Positions 33,266 through 43,359 of a stretch of DNA of 64,000 nucleotides are shown here, piece after piece. The notes beneath the pieces were generated by a model. It worked only from the letters and a program-made list of their open reading frames with translations. It was not told the origin of the DNA and searched no databases. The translations under genes and the position numbers were made by a program. The DNA comes from Trichobilharzia szidati (taxonomy: Eukaryota > Platyhelminthes > Trematoda > Strigeidida > Schistosomatidae), in assembly GCA_944472155.2 (NCBI GenBank), contig OX235272.1:89348020-89412019 (forward strand). Reading direction: 5' to 3'. The number at the start of each line of letters is the position of its first letter. The stretch's first letter is position 1.

Positions 33266-33480
33266 TTAATAGTGTTCTCTGAGCTGGTTGGTTTAGTTGC
33301 GGAGCTTTCGTCGTCCTTCTGGGCAACATCTTCAGCGCAAAATTTAGCATGAAGTGAAATAATTTAAATTTCTTCATCAGTGATATAATTGTGTCATTTC
33401 ACTTTATGCTGAATATTGCACGACGAAAGCTCCGCAACTAAACCAACCAGCTCAGAGAACACTATTAACTGCAAATCATC
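33266..33480. repeat. PLE-2 terminal-repeat palindrome
   Basis: Left arm 33,270-33,350 and right arm 33,390-33,475 are inverted copies. The first 50 bases of each (TTAATAGTGTTCTCTGAGCT, then GGTTGGTTTAGTTGCGGAGC) are virtually identical, and homology continues into CATGAAGTGAAAT. Inverted terminal repeats are usual at PLE 5' ends. Related single copies lie near 36.4, 56.3 and 61.3 kb; the one at 56.3 kb adjoins a PLE C-terminus. Confidence 0.7.
33297..33340 (-). ncRNA. hammerhead ribozyme in PLE-2 terminal repeat
   Basis: Minus strand order: stem I TTGCG (33,340-33,336), core CTGAAGA (33,335-33,329), one extra T, stem II GTTGCC...GACGAC, GAA (33,309-33,307), stem III AGCT, C17, then stem I CGCAA (33,301-33,297). 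Stem I pairs 5 of 5. Stem II has one mismatch and one wobble. The extra base between core and stem II is shared by the PLE-3 motif. Cleavage would follow CTC. The 4-nt palindromic stem III implies dimers. The right arm copy has lost the core. Confidence 0.6.
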
Positions 33481-33814
33481 CACCTGAGCTACAAATTTCC
33501 TTTATTAGTTTAATATTTCCTCTATCAAACATGTGAGATTTAAACAGCATGATATGCTATTTTCATCTTGAAATTTTATTCTCTGCAGTCGTTCTTTCAC
33601 ATTCCCTAAAGCCTTATTTCTTGTAATCTACTGATGTAATATGATACTGTACAATGCAATGTAAAAGAGAATTTATTGAAATCAGTTGTTAGATTTGTTT
33701 AAATGATTGTAAGAAGAAATATGGCGCCTAACTTGAACAGATAAAAATGAAGAGTTTTATTCATCTTTATTTAATTTGTTCACTTATCTTCATGCGTTTA
33801 TTTTCCTGCCATGT

Positions 33815-34035
33815 ATATATATATATATATATGCATATAACGTGATCGTTGTTTAAAATTGATATTATCTTTTTTCTCCCAAAATCATATATTCATGCTT
33901 TTCAAATTTTTTGTGAGCTGAACACTCTGCACGTCCACTCATCCACCACAAAAATCGATCGATGCCTGTTTGTCTATCTAACTATCCATCCATCCACCCA
34001 ATCCGTCAGTCTGTCCATCCATCCATCCGTCTATC
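33815..34035. repeat. Microsatellites (TA)n and (ATCC)n-like
   Basis: ATATATATATATATATATGC sits at about 33,815-33,835; CCATCCATCCACCC and CCATCCATCCATCCGTC lie at 33,988-34,032. Confidence 0.8.
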
Positions 34036-34318
34036 GAATCCAAATGATTGGGTATTTATCAAAATTTTTAGACATGTAGCCTGAATTTGTGATAGGTTGT
34101 TTGTTCTCATCAGGCCGAAAAAAGTCGTCATCTTAATGTGAAATATATTTTTATGCAAGATTTTATAACATGATATGCTTTTCAAAATATTCGAATATTA
34201 ACTATTTTATTTATATATATTTTTACTGTATCGAGTAATATTTAAGAATTTAAGTTAACTGATATCTTGATACTTTGCTTTATAATTAAACACAACATTG
34301 ACACAAAATTCACACACA

Positions 34319-34637
34319 ATGACTGATAATCGTCATCAGTATATTGTGAATCAGAAACATTCGTCACCTATTGACGGGAATTGTGCAAAAGACGACGGGA
34401 TAGCCTTTAGTAATGTCGGCGAAAGCCGTACATCAAATGCTGGTATACTGATTGAAAATGAACGGAAAAATGGGCAGAATTCTTTTCAACTATGGAATTC
34501 ACATACTTATAGTCATGTGAGATTTTGGAGACCACATAGTAAATGGGAAAGATTTCTTATTATCGCGATTATAATTCTATTGATTTTATTAATTATATTT
34601 GTTACTCTATGGGGAATTGAAATGGCTGCATATGAAT
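34319..34637 (+). CDS. Probable first coding exon of a type II membrane protein (M13 peptidase-like?)
   Basis: The frame starts at ATG 34,319 (A at -3; an upstream in-frame TTG at 34,298 is not used) and runs 106 codons to a consensus donor GTAAGT at 34,638. Residues 1-75 are polar with many Asn and Ser and have no signal peptide. RFWRPHSKWERF precedes a strong membrane segment, residues about 81-101 (LIIAIIILLILLIIFVTLWG). Short N-terminus, basic W/R stop-transfer, one membrane span, then a codon split after T (phase 1, giving Cys if GY follows) resembles neprilysin/endothelin-converting enzyme first exons. This is an inference: no HExxH domain is in the window. Codon usage is not repeat-like and nothing similar recurs in the window. 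Later exons were not found downstream, so the next intron may be long. Confidence 0.5.
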
Positions 34638-34744
34638 GTAAGTTGTACCAGATATCTAAGTAAATTTATAATTTTTTTTATTAGAATCTTATTCATATAT
34701 TATAAATACTACTTATTGTTTCGAGTAGTTAAGGTGTGGTTAGG

Positions 34745-35400
34745 AGATTTTTTTCAACCAGTTACTTTTGATTGGACATTAGTCGGTAACTAGTGTAATG
34801 ATTGTGTCTAGTCCTTTGTTTGGTGCAGACTGAATTCTATCAGTCAAGTTTGCAATATGGCCACCATTCCACTAGGTGGCTCGCTAAGATGGTTCACTAT
34901 GAATTATTGTTATTAGATGGTATGAATTTCAGAAGGGACGTGAGTTCCTCCAAGATTGCAGGTGCACCCTACTGACGAGTGACAACTAGAACGAAACCTA
35001 GGTGAGGCTGGGCTTCCTGCCGATTGCCTCCAACTATCTAATATCAACAATTCACAGTGCAGTGTGATGGCGAGCCACCCTGGTGGAATGGTGGCCACAT
35101 TGCAAACCTGACTGATAGAATTCAGTCTGCACCAAAGATAGGACTAGACACATCATACTAGTTACTAGTGTCCAATCAAAAGTATCGAATACACTTCCAC
35201 GGTGGGTCAATCGCTAGCCCGAATAACTCAGTGGTAACTTTTTCAACTACAATACACACTGGGTGACGCGAGTTTGAATCTCAGATGGGAGGTGAGTTCC
35301 TTGGAGGTTGAAGATACATCCTGTTGACTGGTGAGTGCCAACCAGCACGAAACCTAGTTGGAAGGCTTCCTGCCGATCTCCTCCAAACACATAATATCAC
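34745..35400 (+). repeat. HHR-B composite: inverted arms plus head-to-tail second unit
   Basis: Left arm 34,745-34,885 (TTGATTGGACATTAGTCGG...) and right arm 35,055-35,190 (...CTAGTGTCCAATCAAAAGT) are inverted. Between them lie a first ribozyme (about 34,966-35,010; stem II weak, C17 to G) and tail. After the right arm a second head (CCCGAATAACTCAGTGG, 35,218) leads to a second ribozyme at 35,320-35,364 (core CTGGTGA, A6 to G; dead). The two ribozymes lie about 355 bases apart in the same direction, so this is a tandem unit junction. Confidence 0.75.
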
Positions 35401-35439
35401 AAGTGATTTAAAAACTGTAAAAATAATCAACTTCGTCAT

Positions 35440-35570
35440 TGGTACATTGAAAAGATTTTATTTTGATAAAATCACACAGTGTTATACAGTAATATTTACT
35501 GATGACCACGTTTCGAGCACAATTTATTGGTGCTCATAATCATATCAAGGCACTACTCACACAATTTTCT
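35440..35570 (-). repeat. Short dispersed repeat, PLE-terminal-repeat-like
   Basis: The minus strand has GATTATGAGCACCAATAAAT, TGTGCTCGAAACGTGGTCAT and CAGTAAATATTACTGTATAA. The same segment is inserted within an HHR-A copy at 43,575-43,725. It forms a hairpin (GAGCAC/GTGCTC) followed by GAAAC, resembling the end of a hammerhead, but CTGANGA is missing. Confidence 0.5.
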
Positions 35571-36384
35571 TGCTTCGTTTATATACATGAGTAAAAATTG
35601 ATGATTAGACATTTGAATAAAATCAGTATAAGATAAAGTACATTCGGAAATAATATTAGTGTTATCAATCAAATACAATAAGATGGGAAATAAGATGTTT
35701 TTATAGTCAAATAAATAAATAACTTGTTAGAATGTTATAATGTGAATTGAAATACATTTTAACATTATTTATTATCCTCTGATTTAACTGGTAATAATAT
35801 CTTCCATATCTCTGGTATTTGCGTTGAGTCACTTCTATTGCACGTGTTGTGTTGGGTGTAGACTCGATGAAACAGGATTCAGTAATCAAACTCTCTCTCT
35901 CCACCTACCTATACTACTTTTTAGAATCTTAACTCTGTCCCACCCTATTGTGTGGTTGTGTGTTAATGCATGCACTGCAATGCAGTGCTGAGTTTTTGCC
36001 TAAATTAATTATCTTCGTGGGACTGATCATTCTAACCTTAGCTAAATTCTTATGTTCTAACAGGTGTCTGCACTGCTCCCGATCTACTAGTTTGATCTAT
36101 GTAGTTGACTTAACTCACAGTCATTGCAAGTTATTTTGTAAATTATATTATTTTGTTTAATTGGGTCCGCCTGGTCATTTAGCCTACAGAGCTTGTCTCT
36201 GAGTGAGTTTGTAAGTCATCAGTAAATAATACTGTATAATACTGTGTGATTTTACCAAAATAAAATTTTATCCATAATGAAGTTAAATTTCATTCCCCTT
36301 ACTGAGTTCTACATTTTTATCGTCAAAGCTGGGTAGGTGAAGGGTGAAATAAATCTTAAAGAAGGAAGATCTGTACCTCGAGTG

Positions 36385-36560
36385 GATATTATTGATACTG
36401 ATATCATTGCTGTGTTCATTGAGCTGCATAGTTTAATTGAAAAGCTTCCATTGTCCATCTAGGCAACATCTTCAGTGTGAAGATTCCATAGTAAGTTTTT
36501 CAAAGCAGTTACTGTTAAATATAGAAAAACACCTTCTGTTAGACGGAGTGAAGTACAATA
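36385..36560 (-). repeat. PLE-2 terminal-repeat remnant
   Basis: Minus strand: CACTGAAGATGTTGCCTAGA, TGGACAAT, then GGAAGC instead of GAAAGC, and TTCAATTAAACTATGCAGCT. The core is present, but the G12-A14 region is altered. Otherwise similar to 33,266-33,350. Confidence 0.5.
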
Positions 36561-36599
36561 TAGGTAAAACTACGAAAAATGAAAAAAACTAACAAATAA

Positions 36600-36910
36600 T
36601 TGAAATCAATCCAAATTCCCTATAATCTGAATGACAGTCCACGGCTTACTGATGGCCACTAGATGGATTTCTTGAAGCTGCAGAGTGGGAAGTCATCACC
36701 AGTAGGGTTCACTAATGTCAGAGTGAAGTAGATGGCCATCAAAGGCACTGATGACAGCAGAGCTATATCATGAGTTGAAAAACTTAGAATTCAGGGGGTC
36801 ATTGAATTCGATGTTGCCCTAGAGGAGTTGTGGTGTTTTCGCACTGCTGAACAGTCCCGAAACAGGATGGAAAAGTTGTCCAGTACACCTTGATGTTGGT
36901 TTGTGAGAAA
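36600..36910 (+). repeat. HHR-A element, heavily decayed
   Basis: ATCACCAGTAGGGTTCACTA, TTAGAATTCAGGGGG and TTGTCCAGTACACC are family landmarks. The ribozyme core has been lost (GAACAGTCCC remains). Confidence 0.5.
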
Positions 36911-37419
36911 ATCTAATAAATGAAATCAATCTCAAACCTCATAAATCCTACAATCTAAAAAACATACTAATTGCTTCCCTGGAATTTTAAAAGAAATCAC
37001 TCAAGTTAGCTATACTGAAGTTAGCTCTGAAGAGGTTGTCTAGATTGACAATGAAACCTAACAGTTGAACTATCCAGCTTAGATAACACAACCATTCCAG
37101 AATGAATTTTAAATACCAGGGAAACTCGAACTAATCTAGAGTTTTGATAAATTCAAAGACTTTATTTAATGTAGCAGTTTGTGTACACTGGTTTTGAACA
37201 CTGTCACGCTGACGCTTTTATCGACTGTATTCATAAAATGAACTTCAACGGCATTCTGTACAACTACAGCTCGCATAGCCAAAGCTACTTTCGACTTTCC
37301 AGTGCATTTATTTCTTGTAATATACCTATGTTTCTCTGATTTCAATGACAGCTGGTGGACATCTATCTTTGTTAACATATTATTTGAAGAAGTTTAGTAA
37401 ATAAAAGGATTAATATTAT

Positions 37420-38030
37420 TAATCCTCTAAATTCCGAGTGGAACATGTAACTTCAACAGAATACCTCCATTTCATACAGTTCTCCGAAGTGCTGTTTAGC
37501 TGGCTCCACGATTTTCCATAAGCCTTTGTTTTCTCCTCAGACGATCTCCTCCACATCATTCTAAACTGGTCGTTTCCCATTCTTGTTCCAGTCAAGTGAC
37601 GTCCTGGGGTGACAGATCACTCAACGAACTAAGCGTGTGTCCAAAATACCTCCATTCTATTCAGCATATTTGCTAAGGAGTAGATTATTGGTTGGTTCGT
37701 TTCCAGAGTTTTTGTTCCTAATCCTTCCTGTTCATCCATAAGATTTTCAGTATGGAGCCAGAGTAGGTGGGTGTTGATAAAAGTCTGCAGTGACCTGCTC
37801 GAATTGGTTTTCGTGACGCACTAAATGTCTGACCTATAAAGAAGAACTGACTGACTTAACATTGGTATTGCAGATCCGGATTTTATTCTTTATGTTTAGT
37901 GCTGCAAATTTCCAAAATGATTTCACAGTGATGAAGGTTTGGGTTACCTATCCACTTCTGGTTTTGACATCCTCATCGATTTCACCTGCCTGCAGTTGAA
38001 ATGATGCTTCCTATATAAGTGAGAAACAAT
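37420..38030 (-). pseudogene. RTE-type LINE 3' half
   Basis: Minus sense from about 38,030 to a TTAATATTATTAAT-like tail at 37,415. The sequence matches the RTE thumb and tail seen at 9.0-9.7 kb, including the GTTGAAGTTACATGTTCCAC 3' end. Many frameshifts. Its upstream edge coincides with the start of the inverted duplication arm at 38,036. Confidence 0.65.
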
Positions 38031-38035
38031 TATGT

Positions 38036-39810
38036 GATGCATATTTGTACAATAGATACGATTTTGCTTCACCAGCTAATGACTAGGAGTTAAGTCCACA
38101 AGTTTTGAACTCCACAGGTGCACGTGTCTCCACGACAGTAGACGATGACAGCTTCACTGAGGATCAGTTGTTCTGATAGTCTTTTGAATGAATTAGCAAC
38201 ATATCTTATAACATCAGCCGTTGAAAAGGGTGTTCTGCATTTATTTCACTAGCTTTCATCATAGATTATCAAAATAAAAGTCAGGAGAACTTTGAGGCAT
38301 CCGTTTCGTGAGTATAAAAATTGAAACAATCCGGTCATTTGTCTTTCAACACACCTTCCACAAATTTCAAGCTTCAAGATCCTGGAAGTATAATTCCAAG
38401 CACGAATGGTTGATAAGTCGAAACAGAGGAAAACGGATGACAGAATTCAGATTGAAACCTTTTCTCACACTTGCAATTCACTACTTCACACACACCTGTT
38501 TAGCCCTTTGTACGTCTAACATTTAAGAAGACATCTGTTACTGTCACTTCATACAGACAGCTTAAACAGATTCTTTGTATTGGAATACGATTGATATAAT
38601 TAACTCTTTGTTGTTTTAAACTCCGATTAATGTTATTACACGGTTAATAGTCACTAAGATATCAATCAATAAAAATGGAATAAATTTAGCTCTCTCTCTC
38701 TCTAAAGCAGTGTGTAAGCATTATAAAAGAGGTGTCAGCAGTTCTACTGTATGTACCTTAAGGAATATGTTAATACTTAGGCACAATGTATTTCCAGTAG
38801 TAGCAGAAATACTGTTATGTTCAGTATGGAAGGCAGTAAGGGAGGAATTAGTAGTGCTTTAACTCTTTAGAAATGCATATACGGAATAACAAATCAACCG
38901 AAGAGTATTAGTATGCTAATTAAATGTGGACAAACAATAACTGTAGAAATGGCAATAAACAACTCAGTAATTGAAACTATTATTCAGTCATGCATGTTTC
39001 AACTTCCATTACTACTGTAACAAAGTCTCTCCCTTTCATATGAATTTTCTGTCTTTGATAACACCAGTCAACAATGTCTTCTAGTCATGTTCATGTGATC
39101 TATAAATGGAATGGTGTTCCACTCACTATTCACGATAGATTTAAGGTAGTGATAAAGCAGGTTCTCGTGTATTTAAAGAACTCAGAATACTGTTATGGAT
39201 TAAGAACTTCAATATTCGCTAGAGAACATGTAGTACTCATGAGTCGATGTTCAAGGAAATAGTTTGCAAAGAAACTTGTACACACAACAACTGATTCTTA
39301 TTAGTGATTACTTCACCATTGTGGTATACAAGTTACAATGAACTGCATGATTTGAAACTATAATTCCTTCTTGTACTATTGTAATAAATACTTCTGTGAC
39401 TCTATTTCATTGAATTCTTGTGATTTACAATGAAAAATTCTCACACACAGTGATACAGTACTATTTATTTAATGACGACTTATCAATCGCCAGCTTACTG
39501 ATGCTGCTGGATGGATTTTATGAAGGTACAGTTGAAAGTAGTGACTAATTGTGTTCACCATATCAAGGTGAAGAAAGTGCTTATTGAAGGTATAGGCGGG
39601 GTCAGGAGTATATCACCAGTTGACAAGGTTAGGGTTCAGGTTGTCACTGAAATTCCACTCAGCCTAAGTGACTGAATGTCTAGTGATCTTGATCTTATAA
39701 CTTGAAAGTCCCAAGTTCGATCCCTGGCAGTGAAGTCGTGGCGAGTTTGTATCTCTGAAGAGTTTCAAACTAGGACAAAACAAATGACTGACCAGTGTTC
39801 CTTGTAATGA
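38036..39810 (+). repeat. Arm 1 of a 1.7-kb inverted duplication
   Basis: Colinear in reverse with 50,150-51,880: ACGTGTCTCCACGACAGTA, GGTCATTTGTCTTTCAACAC, TTAATTAAATGTGGAC-type stretches, ACACCAGTCAACAATGTCTT and GATTTACAATG all have reverse partners. An HHR-A copy at 39,470-39,810 is duplicated too. High identity over about 1.4 kb suggests a recent event or a mobile unit with two copies. Confidence 0.85.
39074..39262 (+). CDS. Hypothetical short frame within the inverted duplication
   Basis: A 62-codon frame from ATG 39,074, MSSSHVHVIYKWNGVPLTIH at its start, ending in MSRCSRK-stop. In the other arm (about 50,640-50,840, minus) the start and the last half are conserved, but a TGA appears near codon 20. 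Not recognised as a known family. It could be an exon remnant or chance; conservation reflects the duplication as a whole and does not prove coding. Confidence 0.15.
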   Translation: MSSSHVHVIYKWNGVPLTIHDRFKVVIKQVLVYLKNSEYCYGLRTSIFAREHVVLMSRCSRK

Positions 39811-40167
39811 AAATTTAACAAGTGAAATTTTCTAATTCCATTGTTCCTTATCCATTGGTTTTTAATTGGTGATAATATCTCCCAATATGAAACATATGGA
39901 AAATAATAATTATGATAATATAAAAGGATATAGAAACAACAGAACTATAGAAAGAGAATTTGGAATTTATGTGAGCATCCATTGTTCTCCAAACTTTATT
40001 GGTAAATAGTTATCACTGTTTCACTGTGTTCTTCAAATAAGTGGATTCCATGATGGAATTAGGCCATGCAGTGGCTTTTACTTATGTTACTCTAATGTCG
40101 CTTATCTTCGATTCACCGAATTCCATCAGACTCAGTTCACGTAAGTCGACAAATGGTCATTGGTGTA

Positions 40168-40192
40168 TATATATATATATATATATATATTT
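40168..40192. repeat. (TA)n microsatellite
   Basis: GTATATATATATATATATAT run immediately left of the R1 copy tail. Confidence 0.9.
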
Positions 40193-40194
40193 CG

Positions 40195-40740
40195 ACATAG
40201 AATTTGTTTATTCTGAATAGCGTTTATATGATGTACAGAATTTCCACCGCAGTTTACTGCGTGATATTTTTTCCATGTCCACAACTTTCAAATCAAATAT
40301 TGGCTCACAGTAGGTCGCGTGACACAGTGTTATCTGACCTGAAACGTAAACCAATACATTGTGATATCTCGTCTTTGTCTCCTTGAAAAAATGCACCATA
40401 TTTAGTTGAATGACAATTATAAAAGATTCAGCAGTACATTCTGAGAACCAAGGACATAACTCAGAAACAGTTATCTCATCATGCATTGCGATACGTTTCC
40501 ACCCTCGATTATGCTGTTTCTCATATTTAGTAGAAACTATTAGAATTAGTAGGTTGGAAACATTTTAAATATTCGCGAGAGTGTACAATGCCATTAGAGA
40601 TCATATTTTGTTGAATTTAAACACGGTGAACAAGAGAAATTATATATTCATTGTAATGATGGAGGTTATCAGTGGCCGAAGTTTTAGGCAGGCCACCTTG
40701 TGTTGTCAGTCATTCTTGTGTTCATTGTCGAATCCAATGT
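40195..40740 (-). repeat. R1 retrocopy
   Basis: Minus strand matches 29,945-30,545 over nearly its full length: the tail end near 40,205 (CGCTATTCAGAATAAAC), CACAATCGAGGGTGG-like centre, and TATAATTTCTCTTGTTCACC near 40,630. The minus frame 40,208-40,486 (AMHDEITVSELCPWFSEC...) lies in the 3' part and differs from the 30-kb frame by frameshifts. Confidence 0.7.
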
Positions 40741-41027
40741 AGAAAGTCAGATGAACTGTTCCTAAGGTTTAATCTACAGTCATCCAGCTTGTAACTATAC
40801 AGTAAAAGCATTTTTAAAGTGGAATCATTGAAATAAGAAAGAAAAGGACTTCATTTATTCACTTTGTTGGGTTTTCTTTAACCTATTTTGCACTGCGAAA
40901 ATGATTTTTGAAGATCTGAATAGATTTCAGTAATTTGTAATTTAATGTAATTGTCTTCCATAAGTAGTTGGCTAAACAAGTATCAAACTAAAATAACCGT
41001 TGAACCTTTGGCTTCAGTATTGTTAGA

Positions 41028-41430
41028 ATTCAGTCTGCACCAAACAAAGTACTAGACACATAAAACTACTTTTCAGTCAAAGTATCCAGTACAGTCCTAC
41101 AGGAGAGCAGTCGCTAGCCCGAATAGCTCAGTGGTAACGTCTGTGACTGCAGTACTCACTGGGTGACGCTTATTAAAATCTCAGAAGGGATCATGAGTTC
41201 CTTCAAGGTTGCATACACTCCTTGCTGATGAGTGCCAACTAGCACGAAACCCAGGTCCAAAAATTCTTTCTGATTGTCCCCTAGTGAACCATGATAGTGA
41301 GCCACCTAGCATGCTGGCCACATTGCAAACTTGACTGATGAAATTCAGTCTGCACTGAAAAGTCGAAGGACTAGACGCATGCCACTATTTACTTACTACC
41401 TAGTGTCCAATCAAAGTATTCTTTCCACTA
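41028..41430 (+). repeat. HHR-B head-to-tail 1.3-mer
   Basis: It begins with a partial unit (GAATTCAGTCTGCACC ... GTATCCAGTACAGTCCTAC), then head (TAGCTCAGTGG at about 41,124), ribozyme, and the unit body again (GAAATTCAGTCTGCACTG ... CTAGTGTCCAATCAAAGTA). The repeated segment recurs after about 313 bases. This is direct evidence for a tandem unit. Confidence 0.8.
41219..41263 (+). ncRNA. hammerhead ribozyme, HHR-B, core intact
   Basis: TCCTTG, core CTGATGA (41,225-41,231), stem II GTGC...GCAC perfect with loop CAACTA, GAA, then ACCCAGGT (stem III palindrome with one mismatch), C17 and CAAAAATT. Stem I has only three good pairs next to the core, so activity would be reduced. Confidence 0.65.
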
Positions 41431-41508
41431 AAAACTGTGAGGAACATACCCTTCCAGATCCTTAAAGAATATTTTTTATAGTATTGGTTTGGTAGGGATT
41501 TTGTTTAA

Positions 41509-41732
41509 TTGTATGGAGGATTTCATCATGAGCTGACATCAGTTAGAGAACCACTGGAAAACCTGGGAGTACTGGACAGCTGTTTCGTCCTAGTTTGGGA
41601 CTCTTCAGCAGTACGCGCCCACCGGGATTCGAACCCAGGACCTTCTGGTTACAAGGCGAGCTCGTAGACCATTGAGCCACTGGGACCCGATCCAATGGTC
41701 CTTGAATTCTAACTTCTGCCAATTCACGACAT
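41509..41732 (-). repeat. HHR-A element, left arm of a near-perfect palindrome
   Basis: Minus copy including tail, ribozyme, B box (GGTTCGAATCCC in minus sense) and A box, ending in TTAGAATTCAAGGACC. It is mirrored by 41,750-41,974 across a 17-base spacer. This copy holds the best HHR-A ribozyme. Confidence 0.9.
41569..41614 (-). ncRNA. type I hammerhead ribozyme, HHR-A, intact consensus
   Basis: Minus strand: stem I GTACTG (41,614-41,609), core CTGAAGA (41,608-41,602), stem II GTCC...GGAC, GAA, stem III palindrome ACAGCTGT, C17, then CAGTAC (41,574-41,569). All core residues and all pairs are intact; the triplet is GTC. It is the reference for the family; most other copies carry ATGAAGA. 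The short palindromic stem III suggests dimeric cleavage. Confidence 0.85.
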
Positions 41733-41749
41733 TGCGAAATGGTCGCGCT

Positions 41750-41974
41750 ATGTCGTGAATTGGCAGAAGTTAGAATTCAAGGACCATTGGATCGGGTGCC
41801 AGTGGCTCAATGGTCTACGAGCTCGCCTTGTAACCAGAAGGTCCTGGGTTCGAATCCCGGTGGGTGCGTAGTGATGAAGAGTCCCAAACTAGGACGAAAC
41901 AGCTGTCCAGTACTCCCAGGTTTTCCAGTGGTTCTCTAACTGATGTCAGCTCATGATGAAATCCTCCATATAAT
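41750..41974 (+). repeat. HHR-A element, right arm of palindrome
   Basis: Plus copy almost identical to the reverse of 41,509-41,732. Its ribozyme (41,868-41,913) has GTAGTG/CAGTAC (one mismatch) and core ATGAAGA (C3 to A), so it is predicted dead although the facing arm is intact. Confidence 0.9.
41803..41857 (+). promoter_or_regulatory. RNA polymerase III type 2 internal promoter (A and B boxes), HHR-A
   Basis: A box TGGCTCAATGG (41,803-41,813) and B box GGTTCGAATCC (41,847-41,857), a perfect match to the tRNA B-box consensus, lie 34 bases apart. The ribozyme starts 11 bases after the B box. Confidence 0.75.
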
Positions 41975-41979
41975 TTTCT

Positions 41980-43350
41980 GTCAAACCCTGAAAATATTTT
42001 GGTATATGAAAGGGAATCAATTTTAACTGAGGAGTTCTTGTAGCTGTGTAACTCTTCTAACTCCTATGACGCTGACTATACACGTCTACAAGCTTCCTTC
42101 CTTCAAAGATATTTTCGGATAATATTGCACCTGTTTTTAATAGTAAAAAAATACATAAATCACTTAGTGGTCTGGTAATTAAACACCTAGTGAATACTAG
42201 TCAGGCAGTCGTATTATCATCAGCATCTAAATGTTTCTATAAATCCAAAATATGTGGTGAAACAGATAGTATTTCCGAAACCTGTGCACACTGAAGGCAA
42301 TGGATATCCACTACTCCAGGGAGAATTCTCTCTTCTTATTCCCTTCAACGACGCCTTCCTTTTATTTTAATAACCGCATGGATTTACTTCTAGATTTAGT
42401 TTCCTTGCTGCTGCTTCCTTTTTAACACCCACTTTGATACCTCATATATATAAACAGTGCACACTCAGTGCTTACATACACTGTTACCCTACTAGGTCCC
42501 CAGCTATTGCATAATCACCTCCAGACTCCACAATGCTTTTCATTTCATTCTCTTGTCACTGGTTAAATATGTAATCTCAACTGACTAACTATTTAAATAC
42601 GACTGAATCCAAAGTATCTATAAATCTATAAAGAACAATAAAATGTGGATTTCCTGAAGAATTCAAGCCTTTCATACCTCCCATATTGTTCCCATATTGT
42701 TCATGCTTTGTCACGTAAACCATTCTTCTGTGGATTCTTTTATACATATTTCTCCTTTTATATATGACACGAAATTATTATTTTTACATTGATTTTATTT
42801 ATTTATTGAAAATTTCGCTTCCATTTATTTACTTATTCATTTCTCTGAATGAATCAGTTGAAAAGATTCAATGTTCAATGACATCATAAACGAGCTTTTT
42901 GATTAAAACAAGGGAAAAAGAAAAAAAATTCAAGGGTAATAAAATACATATGAAGGGAAGAGAATATGTATTCATCCTTTTTTTTATTATTCTCATGATG
43001 ATGTTTTATTTTACGCTTCCTGTTCTAGTTTTTGTTTTAATGTGCTTAGTAGGCACTAATTTAAAATGAGATGTTAACATAACTCTGATTATTGGAAGTT
43101 TTGTTTTCTGTTGTGTGTTTTTTTTCAACTTATTTAAAGGAGACGTTGAGTCCGTTTATTCATCCAACTTATCATATAAACGGAGAGGAATTAGAAGAAA
43201 TATAATGAGTTGAGAGGTTAGCAGTAAGTGTGAAGGGAAAAAATTGCTCAAATTTCTCGAGATATCTAGTTCCATTTAAATTAAAGCAAAAATTTGATGA
43301 GAATTACATCCTTTTACCATCTGTAATTAAAGATAAAACAGAGATGGATA
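41980..43350. other. No recognisable feature
   Basis: AT-rich, with homopolymer T and A runs near 42,900-43,130. No motif-bearing frame or known repeat seen. Confidence 0.4.
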
Positions 43351-43359
43351 AAGCAACAC

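Noticed and set aside
38689..38704. (CT)n run as a functional element
   Set aside because: Short simple repeat, not conserved in the other duplication arm.
41739..41939. 66-codon frame inside the HHR-A palindrome
   Set aside because: It reads through the tRNA-like head and ribozyme of a SINE; similar frames occur in other copies (27,357-27,566, 43,700-43,894) only because the repeat is conserved.
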